From the NCBI GenBank assembly GCA_019637615.1, contig JAHBVJ010000010.1:62001-126000 (forward strand): DNA of 64,000 bases, in the 5' to 3' direction. Below the pieces are notes generated by a model. It had not been told where the DNA came from. It was given only the letters and a program-made list of their open reading frames with translations, and did no database searches. Shown here in pieces: positions 44,097 through 52,971 of the stretch. Both the position numbers and the translations under genes were made by a program. Each line of letters begins with the position of its first letter. Position 1 is the first letter of the stretch. The stretch comes from Anaerolineae bacterium. Lineage in GTDB: Bacteria; Chloroflexota; Anaerolineae; Aggregatilineales; UBA2796.

Positions 44097-45902
44097 TTGA
44101 ACCCACAAGCTATCTATGTCACCGTTGTTATCCTCATCGCGCTTGGCCTGATCGTTACCGAGCGCGTCCGCCCCGATTTGATGGCGCTGATCGTGCTGTT
44201 GGCGCTGTGGATCGGGCAGATCGTCACGCCAGCGGAGGCTATTTCGGGCTTCAGCCGCCCTGCCGTGATCACCATCATCGGCCTGTTCATCATCAGCGCA
44301 GGGCTAGATCGCATGGGCGTCACGCAGCTCATCGCGGATCGCTTGGTCAGGCTCGGTGCGGGATCGGAAGTCCGGCTGATTTTCGTGTGTCTCGTCAGTG
44401 GCGCGTTCCTATCGCTGTTCATGAGCACCATCGCGGCGGGGGCGGTCATCTTGCCCGCCGTCGTGATCGCCTCGCGTGAGACGAAGGTGCCCGCCTCCAA
44501 ACTGCTGATTCCTGTTTCGTTTGGAACGCTGTTAGGCGGCATGGCGACCTTTTTTACGACCGCCAATATCGTGGTCAACAGCACGCTGCATGATGCGGGG
44601 TTGCATGACCTCAGCTTTCTCGATTTCGCCAAAACGGGTGGCATTGTGTGCCTCGCGGGGATCGTTTTCATGATGCTGATCGGACGGCGCTGGCTGCCGA
44701 TCCGCACGCCTGCCCGCCAAGCCTCGCTGCTCACCAAGCGTACTTCGCCGCAGCAGATCGAATCCTTTTATCAGCTCAAAGAGCGCTTATGGGAAGCCGT
44801 CGTACGCCCGGAATCGCCGCTGGTGGGCAAGACAATCCGCGAGAGCGAGATTGGTGCGCGGTTGGGCGTCACCGTCATCGCCATCTGGCATGGGCACGAA
44901 GCCAACCTCAAGCCCTCGCCGGACGATCTGATCGCAGCGCACGATATTCTGCTCATCACCGGACGTGAGGAACGGGTACTGCGTCTCAAAGAGAAGGTGC
45001 TTGACATCGGGCGCGGTGGACGGGATAGCTTTCAACGTCCCGGTGTCGCGCTGGTAGAGGCTATCGTCGCGCCGCACTCCAGCGTGGAAGGCCGCACGCT
45101 CAAAGAACTCAACTTCCGCAAAAAGTACGGCATGACCGCCGTTGCGCTGTGGCGTGAAGGCCGTAGCTGGCGTACCGATGTGGGCTTGTTCGAGCTGAAA
45201 TTTGGTGACTCGCTGCTGATGGTCGGCCCGCCGGATAAAATCCCTGAATTGCAAGCCGAGGCCGATTTCATGATCCTCGAAGGCGAGACAGCCACCGTCA
45301 CGACCAAACCCGCCCAACGCTGGACGGCAATCCTGATCACGGTTTTCGTGTTAGGGTTGAGCATCTTCGGGGACTCCGCGATCATTCCGGTGGCGATTCT
45401 GCTCGGCGCGGTGCTGATGGTGCTAACCAACTGCCTGACGATGGATGATGGTTACCGCGCGGTCGAGTGGAAAGCCGTCTTCTTGATCGCAGGGATGCTA
45501 CCCATCAGCACCGCCATGATCAAGACTGGCTTGGCGCAGCAATTGGGGCAATGGCTGATCGCGACGCTTGGCCCCATCGGCCCCTTGGCAGTGCTGACTG
45601 GCATTTATGTAATGACAGTGCTGTTCGTGCAGGTCATGTCGGGGCAGGTCACGGCGGTCGTGATCGCGCCCATCGGCATCAGCGCCGCGCAGCAAATGGG
45701 CATCAGTCCACACGCCGCCGCGCTGGTAGTGGCGATTGGCTGCTCGACGGCCTTCCTGACGCCCATCGCGCATCCCGTCAATGTCCTGATGATCGGGCCG
45801 GGGGGTTATCACTTCAAAGACTTCTTCCGGATCGGCTGGGCGCTGACGTTGGTGTGCTTGGTGGCGCTGCTGGTCGCTTTGCCCTTGTTCTGGCGCGTAT
45901 GA
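44097..45902 (+). CDS. SLC13-type permease with two RCK C-terminal domains
   Basis: A 601-residue transporter of the DASS/ArsB superfamily layout. Membrane spans occupy about 1-205 and 400-600. Between them lie two TrkA-C-like (RCK_C) domains: one at about 222-300 (VVRPESPLVGKTIRESEIGA) and one at about 305-385 (IVAPHSSVEGRTLKELNFRK). Homologues move anions such as dicarboxylates or sulfate, or act as ion exchangers. The RCK_C domains suggest ligand control from the cytoplasm. The start is TTG at 44097, three bases after the previous stop; no ATG gives a complete first span. Confidence 0.9.
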   Translation: MNPQAIYVTVVILIALGLIVTERVRPDLMALIVLLALWIGQIVTPAEAISGFSRPAVITIIGLFIISAGLDRMGVTQLIADRLVRLGAGSEVRLIFVCLVSGAFLSLFMSTIAAGAVILPAVVIASRETKVPASKLLIPVSFGTLLGGMATFFTTANIVVNSTLHDAGLHDLSFLDFAKTGGIVCLAGIVFMMLIGRRWLPIRTPARQASLLTKRTSPQQIESFYQLKERLWEAVVRPESPLVGKTIRESEIGARLGVTVIAIWHGHEANLKPSPDDLIAAHDILLITGREERVLRLKEKVLDIGRGGRDSFQRPGVALVEAIVAPHSSVEGRTLKELNFRKKYGMTAVALWREGRSWRTDVGLFELKFGDSLLMVGPPDKIPELQAEADFMILEGETATVTTKPAQRWTAILITVFVLGLSIFGDSAIIPVAILLGAVLMVLTNCLTMDDGYRAVEWKAVFLIAGMLPISTAMIKTGLAQQLGQWLIATLGPIGPLAVLTGIYVMTVLFVQVMSGQVTAVVIAPIGISAAQQMGISPHAAALVVAIGCSTAFLTPIAHPVNVLMIGPGGYHFKDFFRIGWALTLVCLVALLVALPLFWRV

Positions 45903-45908
45903 ACTAAC

Positions 45909-45938
45909 TTGACTCCACTCCTTGTCCTGTGGTATCTT
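45909..45938 (+). promoter_or_regulatory. Promoter of the TetR-thioesterase unit
   Basis: TTGACT (45909-45914) and TATCTT (45933-45938) are 18 bp apart. The predicted transcription start falls just before the palindrome at 45947-45960. Confidence 0.5.
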
Positions 45939-45946
45939 AGAAAAAG

Positions 45947-45960
45947 AAACCGATCGGTCT
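45947..45960 (+). promoter_or_regulatory. TetR-type operator
   Basis: AAACCGATCGGTCT contains the palindrome ACCGATCGGT immediately downstream of the promoter and 11 bp before the tetR start codon. A related sequence, AAACCGACCATTCAGTCTG, lies at 46589-46607 before the thioesterase gene. TetR regulators of this class often bind ACCGAC/GTCGGT-type sites, so autorepression is likely. Confidence 0.65.
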
Positions 45961-45971
45961 GAGAAGGTGTG

Positions 45972-46565
45972 ATGCGCAAAGGCGAACGAACCCGCGAAGC
46001 CATCCTTGAACGCGCCGTGATCCTGTTCAACCAGAAGGGCTATGCCAACGCCTCGATGTCGGACATCATGGAAGCGACGGGGCTGCAAAAGGGCGGCATC
46101 TACAATCACTTCAAGAGCAAAGAAGAATTGGCGGTCGAGGCTTTCGAATATGGCTTCCAGATCACCGGCAAGGCCATGCTGCGCTACATTCAAGGGCGGA
46201 CGCAGCCGTTAGATCGCTTGAAGGGGTTCATCGAGTTCTTCATCGAGTACGGGATGCATCCGCCCGTGATGGGAGGCTGCATTCTGCTGAACACGGCGCT
46301 CGAAGCCGATGACACGAATCCGGTGTTGTACGAACGCGCACGGCAAGCGATGGAATCATGGCGCGATCTGCTGCGGCGCACCATCCGGCGCGGGATCGCG
46401 CAAGGCCAGCTTCGCGACACGCTAAACACCGAAGCGCTGATCAGCCTGATCATTTCGACTCTGGAAGGCAGCATTATGATGTCCAAGCTGTACAACGATG
46501 TGACTCACATCGAGTACGCGGTGGAATTTCTGCTCCAGCATATTGAGCATTCCGTCAACGTTTGA
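45972..46565 (+). CDS. TetR/AcrR family regulator
   Basis: A 197-residue regulator. The HTH (about residues 5-52) reads RKGERTREAILERAVILFNQ, SMSDIMEATGLQKGGIYNHF and SKEELAVEAF. The C-terminal ligand domain contains PPVMGGCILLNTALEADDTN, the pattern of TetR proteins of the AefR/QacR-like group that sense small lipophilic or acyl compounds. The ATG at 45972 follows AAGG; a GTG codon directly precedes it. The thioesterase gene 59 bp downstream is its probable target, with a related operator-like site between them. Confidence 0.93.
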   Translation: MRKGERTREAILERAVILFNQKGYANASMSDIMEATGLQKGGIYNHFKSKEELAVEAFEYGFQITGKAMLRYIQGRTQPLDRLKGFIEFFIEYGMHPPVMGGCILLNTALEADDTNPVLYERARQAMESWRDLLRRTIRRGIAQGQLRDTLNTEALISLIISTLEGSIMMSKLYNDVTHIEYAVEFLLQHIEHSVNV

Positions 46566-46624
46566 CGCTGGCTCTTTTTTTGCCAAGAAAACCGACCATT
46601 CAGTCTGAAATCAAGGAGTCTATC

Positions 46625-47134
46625 ATGCTATCTTCTCCACCGCTGACGAAAGTGCCAGAAAGCACGCTGGTCGCCCGCTTTCAGGATTGCGATCCGTTCG
46701 GGCATCTCAACAACGCCCGCTACATCGACTATTTCCTGAACGCGCGTGAGGAGCATCTCGCCGCGCATTACGGACTGCATCTGTACGAGCACACCAAGCA
46801 GACCAGCGAAGGTTGGGTCGTGACCAACACCCAGATCAGCTATTTGCGTCCCGTCGGCGTGATGGAAGAAGTACTGATTCGCACCTGCTTGCTGCAATTT
46901 AGCGACACCAGCCTGACCGTCGAAGGCGTCATGCTCGATCCGAAGACGTTCAAGGTCAAGTCCGTCTGTTGGATGCAGTTCACCTATGTCAGTTTGGCGA
47001 CCGGACGCACGATCAAGCATCCCGACGACCTGATCTCTATCTTCACCAACGTGGTCATCGAAGATGTATTCGCGACGGGCTTTCCGGTGCGGGTCGAAGC
47101 CCTGCGCAAAACGACCTCGGTTAAAACCGCCTAA
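46625..47134 (+). CDS. Acyl-CoA thioesterase (hot-dog fold)
   Basis: A 169-residue thioesterase of the 4-hydroxybenzoyl-CoA thioesterase type, hydrolysing acyl-CoA or acyl-ACP. The catalytic segment is VARFQDCDPFGHLNNARYID, with the active Asp in CDPFGHLNN, then the long helix FLNAREEHLAAHYG. The start ATG at 46625 follows AAGGAG with normal spacing; the frame extends 5' without a better start. The TetR gene lies just upstream. Soluble and cytoplasmic; likely works as a tetramer as in the family. Confidence 0.9.
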   Translation: MLSSPPLTKVPESTLVARFQDCDPFGHLNNARYIDYFLNAREEHLAAHYGLHLYEHTKQTSEGWVVTNTQISYLRPVGVMEEVLIRTCLLQFSDTSLTVEGVMLDPKTFKVKSVCWMQFTYVSLATGRTIKHPDDLISIFTNVVIEDVFATGFPVRVEALRKTTSVKTA

Positions 47135-47207
47135 AGTCGCGTTATCAATGCGTAGGGCTGCGCTATACTTGGCTGCTCATGCCAGCTAACTAAAGGTCAT
47201 CCCGCTC

Positions 47208-48578
47208 ATGCCGCAGCCCGATCTCACCGCTGTCTTTGCGCACATCGATCGCCAGCGCGAGTCGTTCATCCGCCGTCTGATCGACTACGTGCGTCATCCG
47301 AGCATCAGCGCATACGGGCAGGGGATCGAGGAGGTGGCGGCGCTTCTGATCGATCATCTGACGGCGCTCGGTTTTGATGCCCGTGCCATCCCGACGGCGG
47401 GTTTCCCGATGGTGCTCGGCAAGCGCATCGAAGCGCCGGATGCGCTGACTGTGCTGCTGTACGGGCATTACGATGTGCAGCCGCCCGACCCGCTGGAGGC
47501 GTGGCTGTCGCCGCCGTTCGAACCGACGATCCGTGATGGACGCCTATATGCGCGCGGCGTGGGCGATAACAAAGGGCAGCATTTCGCGCAGTTGCTGGCC
47601 TTGGAGTCGTTGTTAGCGGTATACGGCAAGCTGCCCCTTAACGTGATCTTCTTGCTGGAAGGCGAGGAAGAACTCGGCAGTCCGCACATCGCCGCGTTCG
47701 TCCGTGAGCACTGCGACGACCTGCGCGCTGATCTGTCGATCACGGCGGATGGGCCAGTCCACGAAAGCGGGCAATCGTGCATCATGTTCGGGGTACGCGG
47801 CGTGATCAGCTTCGAACTGCGCGCGCGCGGCGCGAACCACGATCTACATTCCGGCAATTGGGGCAACATTGCGCCAAATCCGATCTGGCAGCTCGTACAT
47901 CTGCTCGGCACCATGAAGAACGCGCGCGGCGAGATCACCATCGACGGCCTGTATGGTGACGTGCTGCCGCCCACCGACATGGATCGCGCGGCGATGGCTG
48001 CACTGCCGCTGGATGTGGAGCGTATCAAGGCTGAACTCGGCCTCACGGCGCTGGACGAAACGTTGCATCGTCCCTTCTACGAGCGGTTGATGTTCCAACC
48101 GACATTAACCATCAACGGCTTGCATGGCGGCTACGGCGGCGCGGGATCGAAAACCGTGCTCCCGCATGAAGCCATTGCCAAATGTGATATGCGGCTGGTG
48201 GAAGCGCAGCGCGCCGATGACATCCTCGCCAAGATCGCCGTACACGTCAAGAAACACGCGCCAGACGTGGAGTTCATTCCTGACGCGGGTATGGAACCAT
48301 CGCGTACCCCGCTGGAATCGCGTTTTACCGAGCCGATCCGTGCCGCGATCATCGCCGCGCAGGGCAACGCGCCCCTGTTGATCCCCTCGGCGGGCGGCAG
48401 CGTACCGGATTATGTCTTCACCAAGATTCTAGGGATTCCCGCGTTCGGCGTGCCTTACGCCAACCATGATGAGGCCAATCACGCACCCAACGAGAACATG
48501 ACACTGGATCGCTTCATCAGTGGGATTAAAACAGGCGCGGCGATGTTGACATATCTTGGAGCACACACCGATCCGTAG
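47208..48578 (+). CDS. M20 family dipeptidase
   Basis: A 456-residue zinc peptidase of the M20 (carnosinase/CNDP-like) group, acting on dipeptides in the cytoplasm. Metal and catalytic residues: H87 and catalytic D89 in YGHYDVQPPDPLEAW, D120 in ARGVGDNKGQ, and the E153/E154 pair in EGEEELGSPHI. The dimerisation lid begins near 205 (HDLHSGNWGNIAPNP). The C-terminal His is in PYANHDEANHAPNENM. No signal peptide is present. Upstream sequence shows no regulator; the gene stands alone. Confidence 0.94.
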   Translation: MPQPDLTAVFAHIDRQRESFIRRLIDYVRHPSISAYGQGIEEVAALLIDHLTALGFDARAIPTAGFPMVLGKRIEAPDALTVLLYGHYDVQPPDPLEAWLSPPFEPTIRDGRLYARGVGDNKGQHFAQLLALESLLAVYGKLPLNVIFLLEGEEELGSPHIAAFVREHCDDLRADLSITADGPVHESGQSCIMFGVRGVISFELRARGANHDLHSGNWGNIAPNPIWQLVHLLGTMKNARGEITIDGLYGDVLPPTDMDRAAMAALPLDVERIKAELGLTALDETLHRPFYERLMFQPTLTINGLHGGYGGAGSKTVLPHEAIAKCDMRLVEAQRADDILAKIAVHVKKHAPDVEFIPDAGMEPSRTPLESRFTEPIRAAIIAAQGNAPLLIPSAGGSVPDYVFTKILGIPAFGVPYANHDEANHAPNENMTLDRFISGIKTGAAMLTYLGAHTDP

Positions 48579-48592
48579 ATCACGGGTGAGTG

Positions 48593-49162
48593 TTACGCGT
48601 TTTCTACTTCACTGGTTTCGGCCTCAAGGAGCGCCCAGTTATGCGATACTTCGGGTTCGCTGCACATATTACGGTTAAAGCAGCAGGGACGCCGCATACC
48701 CTTGTTGAGTTTGTCCAGCGCCACTTCGATATGCTTCTGGCGGGTTTCCGATGTTTTTACGGCGCGTATCCAGCGGATCCAATCCCAACGGGCAAGCGGG
48801 GTAATCTCCTGCCATAACGCCTCGGCGTCGGGGGAAGCTGCCAGCGCTTTTTCGAAATCTTCCGGGACTTCCGGCTCGACCCATTCTTTGGTCGGTTCCA
48901 GCGAAACCTGTACCGTATCGCCTGCCTTGGCGGCAACAGCATCCAACAGCATTTGATCAGGCTTAAACCAATGGCTGGATCGCTGCCCCGACGCATACTT
49001 CCCGTCCGGTTCGAGCATGGTTTTGAATGGAACGCCGTTGATCGTTCCTGAAACCATGGTCATCCCTCTTGACGGCAGTTCGGCGGAGGCATCCTCAGGC
49101 AGTCTGAGAATCGTCCAAGAATTGATGTTAACCAGCTTCGTTGTAAAACGGATTGCTGACAT
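48593..49162 (-). CDS. DUF1905 / YdeI-OmdA-type protein
   Basis: A 189-residue soluble protein. Residues about 5-92 fit DUF1905 (FTTKLVNINSWTILRLPEDA, MVSGTINGVPFKTMLEPDG). Residues about 100-160 fit the bacteriocin-protection YdeI/OmpD-associated domain (ASPDAEALWQEITPLARWDW, RWIRAVKTSETRQKHIEVAL, DKLNKGMRRPCCFNRN). E. coli YdeI is linked to polymyxin and bacteriocin resistance; the mechanism is not known. The gene converges on the dipeptidase with only 14 bp between stops. Confidence 0.85.
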   Translation of the reverse strand: MSAIRFTTKLVNINSWTILRLPEDASAELPSRGMTMVSGTINGVPFKTMLEPDGKYASGQRSSHWFKPDQMLLDAVAAKAGDTVQVSLEPTKEWVEPEVPEDFEKALAASPDAEALWQEITPLARWDWIRWIRAVKTSETRQKHIEVALDKLNKGMRRPCCFNRNMCSEPEVSHNWALLEAETSEVENA

Positions 49163-49281
49163 AGTTCCTCACGCAGATATTATCCGTACATCGCAATAAC
49201 GATAAGAATTGGGAACGGCTCGTATGTAGATTACGGAGATTATAGCATAGGGGAATTACGCAGCGGAATACGCCAAGCGAG

Positions 49282-49316
49282 CGTGAGGGGGTGAGCAGTC
49301 ACGCCCACCCCTCACG
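49282..49316 (-). terminator. Hairpin downstream of the VIT-VWA gene
   Basis: The arms CGTGAGGGG (49282-49290) and CCCCTCACG (49308-49316) form a 9-bp GC-rich stem with a 17-base loop, 18 bp beyond the stop of the minus-strand gene ending at 49335. No T-run follows. Confidence 0.55.
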
Positions 49317-49334
49317 GTTATACCAGAAGCGCGT

Positions 49335-51548
49335 TTACTTCACTTCGTAGGCCACGTTGCCTACCACTACGATCACCTTGTCACCGATGGCGAGATAATC
49401 CTTGATCTCAGGATGCTCGTCTAGCAGCTTGAAGTAAGCATCGCTGAGGAAGTCGATGCTGACCTTCTGCATCGTGTTCGGATCGTACAGCGCGTCGATC
49501 CACACGCCAGCACGCAGGAAGAAGGTGCGGTCGTTGACCTGCTTGATCGGCTCATTGGAACGTCCCGATCCTTTTTCCTCGGCGGGTGGCTGACCGCCCT
49601 GTGATGGTGCGGAGGCGGGAACTGCCGTCAGTGTTGGCGCAAGCATCCCACTATCAGACGCCGCCAGATTGTTGTTTTCGGACGCCTTATCGACGGCGGC
49701 TGCGCCAGCGGTCGGCATCGCGGTCATGGTCGGCATCATCGCGACTCGTGTAGAGGCGAACGAGGGCGGGAGCGGCGTCCCCGGTATGCCACCGCCATCA
49801 TTGCGCGCTACGATGTCATTTTCTTGGATTAAGAAGGACGTGTACGGCGTGATGATCCCGTAGCGCACGCTCAACTGCACCACGCTGTCTACGAGTTCTT
49901 TGGTCTCGCCGTTCAGACGGATTTGATTCAGCAGCACACCGATCTTGCGCGTCGCCCACAGGCGCGGGATGAACGGCTGCCCGCCCGCGTTATCGGTGAA
50001 CTTCAGCCCTTCGTAGATGTACGTTTGCGGTGCGCCATTCAGCAGCCCTGTCAGCGTGATCTTCGACAGGCCACCCGCGCGGTAACGTCCCACCACGATC
50101 AATTGCGACCCTGCGAACAGATCGGGCAGCGGCGCGGTCGGGTAATAGTCATCCGCCATCACCGTGCCAAAATCCAGCTTGAGATCGGTCAGCACGGGCG
50201 AGGTGATCTTGTTATAGAGCGTGCTCACCTTCTGCTCAATATTTTCCTGCGGACGCACGTAAACGCTAGTGCCACCGTACTTGGTCGAGAGCGAATCCAG
50301 CAGGTACGTATCGACATCATCGCCCACGCCGAACGCGAACAGGCGCAGATTCGGCTTGGCGCTGGCCTCCAGATTAGCGAGGATCGACTTGGCATCGGTC
50401 ACGCCTTCCGAGGGTAAGCCATCCGTCAGGAACAGCAGGATCGTCTGGCGTTCAGGGTCACTCATCTGCGCGGCGGTGGTCAGCGCGAGATTGATGTCCG
50501 TCCCGCCGAGCGCGTCGAGGCCGTTGATCCAGCGGGCGGCGTTAGGGGCTTCGCTCTTGGACTGCATCGTGTTGGCGTACAGGCGGTAACCCGTGCTGAA
50601 CACAATCGCGTTGAAGCGGTCTTGCGGGTTCAGGTTGTTCAAGACGTATTCAGCGGCGGCGCGGGCTTGCGTCCACTTGTCGCCTTGCATCGAGCCGGAC
50701 TGATCCAGCACCACGATCACGTCTTTGGGGATCACGCGGGTCGCGTCGATGTTGGTGGGCGGCGTCAGCATCAGCATGAAGTAGCCGTCTTCGTTCGCCC
50801 CCGCACGGTAGGTCAGCAGGTTCGCAGTGATGTCGTTGTTCGGCACGCCGTAATACAGCGCGAAATCTTCGGTGGCACGATAATTGGTGACTTCGAAGCC
50901 AGCGCGAACGGTGTGCTCGTCCAAGCGCGAGATGATCACCAGCGGATTCGGGGAATAGATCGTGCTGATCGGGTCTTTAGACGTCAAATTGACCGATAGT
51001 GAGACTTGCTCGACGGGTAGTGTGGTGGCGTAGTCGGTTTTGAGCGGATACAGGTAGTTGAATAAACCATTATCGCCCGTCACGACACTGCTGTACGTGA
51101 TCTCGATCTTGCGCTCTTGTCCCGCCGGAATCGGGAAGATGTTAGCCTGAATCGCGTCCCGTCCCACATATTGCAGCAGCACCGGATCGCGGCGTTGGCG
51201 GACGATCTGCGTATAAATTTGTTGGGCTTGTCCCGCGCTCAGAAGCTGAGGCTTGAAGGCTTGCCCATCGATGTACAGCGTCAGATCGGAGACGGCAGCG
51301 CCGGGTGGCAGCGGGAACAGATATTGCCCTTCCGCCAAGCCCGATCCGCCGTTCACAAATACCTGCTCGATCTTGGTGACCGCTACCTGATTATCGATGG
51401 TCACACTGACGCGGTGAGACTTGAGGTAAACCCCGCTGCGGAATGGCTGTTGCGCGTAGCTCGGCGCGGGCGAGGTAAAGATCGTGGCGGTGGCGACCAG
51501 CAGCATCAGTGCCGCGCCGATGAATGAGAATAATCGTGAAGCCTTCAT
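49335..51548 (-). CDS. Secreted VIT and von Willebrand factor A domain protein
   Basis: A 737-residue protein. The ATG at 51548 follows GGAGG and gives a clear signal peptide (MKASRLFSFIGAALMLLVAT to SYAQQ). A VIT domain follows at about 30-150 (VSVTIDNQVAVTKIEQVFVN, YLFPLPPGAAVSDLTLYIDG). A VWA domain lies at about 275-450 with MIDAS motif VIVVLDQSGSMQGDKW and GGTDINLAL. The C-terminal part has a Thr/Pro/Ala linker (about 595-670) and an end domain with FFLRAGVWIDALYD. VIT-VWA proteins bind partner proteins through a metal site; the role here is unknown. Frames starting further upstream are not supported. Confidence 0.9.
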   Translation of the reverse strand: MKASRLFSFIGAALMLLVATATIFTSPAPSYAQQPFRSGVYLKSHRVSVTIDNQVAVTKIEQVFVNGGSGLAEGQYLFPLPPGAAVSDLTLYIDGQAFKPQLLSAGQAQQIYTQIVRQRRDPVLLQYVGRDAIQANIFPIPAGQERKIEITYSSVVTGDNGLFNYLYPLKTDYATTLPVEQVSLSVNLTSKDPISTIYSPNPLVIISRLDEHTVRAGFEVTNYRATEDFALYYGVPNNDITANLLTYRAGANEDGYFMLMLTPPTNIDATRVIPKDVIVVLDQSGSMQGDKWTQARAAAEYVLNNLNPQDRFNAIVFSTGYRLYANTMQSKSEAPNAARWINGLDALGGTDINLALTTAAQMSDPERQTILLFLTDGLPSEGVTDAKSILANLEASAKPNLRLFAFGVGDDVDTYLLDSLSTKYGGTSVYVRPQENIEQKVSTLYNKITSPVLTDLKLDFGTVMADDYYPTAPLPDLFAGSQLIVVGRYRAGGLSKITLTGLLNGAPQTYIYEGLKFTDNAGGQPFIPRLWATRKIGVLLNQIRLNGETKELVDSVVQLSVRYGIITPYTSFLIQENDIVARNDGGGIPGTPLPPSFASTRVAMMPTMTAMPTAGAAAVDKASENNNLAASDSGMLAPTLTAVPASAPSQGGQPPAEEKGSGRSNEPIKQVNDRTFFLRAGVWIDALYDPNTMQKVSIDFLSDAYFKLLDEHPEIKDYLAIGDKVIVVVGNVAYEVK

Positions 51549-51724
51549 ACATCCTCCAAGAATACGCTCCGTTTGCCATAAGACGAAACGCATCTCGGAA
51601 AAGTTCCAGCCATTTTTTTGATGGACAGAATCTTGATTTGTTCCCCACATCAAAAACGCCTATGACAGACGGTTGGTGAGCATGAGCACCATCTGCCATA
51701 GGCGTCATCGGCTGATACTGAGGT

Positions 51725-52747
51725 CTAGGTCAACTCGATCATGACCTTCAAATACTCGCCCTTGGACGCCTCAATCGCGTGATAGGCGTCCAGATAACGA
51801 TCAAACGGGAAGCGGTGTGTGATCATGTCGTCAAGGTGCATCTTCCCGTTGGCGACCAGATCAATCGCACATTCGTAATCCGCCCGCTGGTACATCAGCG
51901 TGCCGACCAGACTCAATTCGCGATCTTGCACCAAGCCCAGATCAACTTGTGGTTTCTTGTCGAACACGCCGACGACCACGATGGTTGTCCCTTTGCGCGC
52001 GTTCAACACGGCGTCGGTGATGGTGGGTTCGATGCCGACGCATTCCAGAATCAGGTCGGCCTTGGCGGGGCCAAAATCCCGCAGCAGCGCCTCACTGAGA
52101 TTTTCCTGTGCCGAGTTCACTACGAAATCAATGCCACACCGACGGGCTTTTTCCAATTTGTACGGGCTGACGTCCGTGATCATGACTTTTGCCGCGCCGG
52201 TTGCCTTCGCCACTTGCGCCGTCAAGTTGCCGATCGGCCCCGCGCCCAACACCAGAATATTCTTACCATTCGCTCCGCCGCCACGTCCGAGCGCGTGGAC
52301 GGTGACGGAGATCGGCTCGATGAAGGCAGCCTCATCCAGTGACATGCTGTCCGGCAGCTTTAGCACATTCTCGGCGGGCAGAGCGAAGAAATCTTGCGCC
52401 GCGCCGCCCGTCTGGAAGCCCATCACCTTCAACGACTCGCAGATGTGATACATCCCATGCGTACACGGGTAACATTTTCCGCACGTCACCTGTGGCATGA
52501 ACGTGATCTTGTCGCCCACCTTCAACCCGCTGACGTTCTTGCCGAGCGCGGCGACCGTTCCGCCGACCTCATGCCCTTGCACGACGGGAAAGCTCGTATA
52601 CGGATGCAGCCCGTGATACACGTGGATGTCGGAACCGCAAACTCCGATGCGCTCCGTCCGCATGAGCACTTCATCGTCGTGCAGCGCGGGTTGTTCGACC
52701 TCCCGAAATTGGATTTGACCCGGTGCGGTCATCACAGCTTGTTTCAT
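51725..52747 (-). CDS. Zinc-dependent alcohol dehydrogenase (sorbitol dehydrogenase-like)
   Basis: A 340-residue medium-chain dehydrogenase. The catalytic zinc ligands are C in GVCGSD and the His-Glu in QGHEVGG. The structural zinc site is CGKCYPCTHGMYHIC, with four cysteines. The NAD(P) site is ILVLGAGPIGNLTAQVAKA. Members oxidise sugar alcohols or related alcohols to ketoses. The start is the second of two adjacent ATGs (52747), 5 bp after AGAGG. Located close to the sugar-uptake region, it may act on fucose- or mannose-derived polyols, which is a guess from context. Confidence 0.93.
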   Translation of the reverse strand: MKQAVMTAPGQIQFREVEQPALHDDEVLMRTERIGVCGSDIHVYHGLHPYTSFPVVQGHEVGGTVAALGKNVSGLKVGDKITFMPQVTCGKCYPCTHGMYHICESLKVMGFQTGGAAQDFFALPAENVLKLPDSMSLDEAAFIEPISVTVHALGRGGGANGKNILVLGAGPIGNLTAQVAKATGAAKVMITDVSPYKLEKARRCGIDFVVNSAQENLSEALLRDFGPAKADLILECVGIEPTITDAVLNARKGTTIVVVGVFDKKPQVDLGLVQDRELSLVGTLMYQRADYECAIDLVANGKMHLDDMITHRFPFDRYLDAYHAIEASKGEYLKVMIELT

Positions 52748-52938
52748 CATAACCTCTTTCAATAACTAACGATCTGTTTGGTGCCTATTACTAACTTGCT
52801 ACAGTTTTACCGCGTTTCATGGCGGATGGAATGTATCAACTGACACGTTCTCGGTATGCCAATGGGGGGATAAATTGCCCTCTTGCTCATCGCCATACCG
52901 CGCCATAAATTGTCCCGCTTCGGCAGCCCGCTCTAGTT

Positions 52939-52947
52939 TCGAGAAAG
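52939..52947 (+). repeat. Target site duplication, left copy
   Basis: TCGAGAAAG immediately precedes the left end of the insertion sequence and recurs at 54349-54357 just after the right end. The 9-bp exact duplication marks the insertion site. Confidence 0.9.
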
Positions 52948-52971
52948 GGGTGCATTTCAAGTTAGTTCAAG

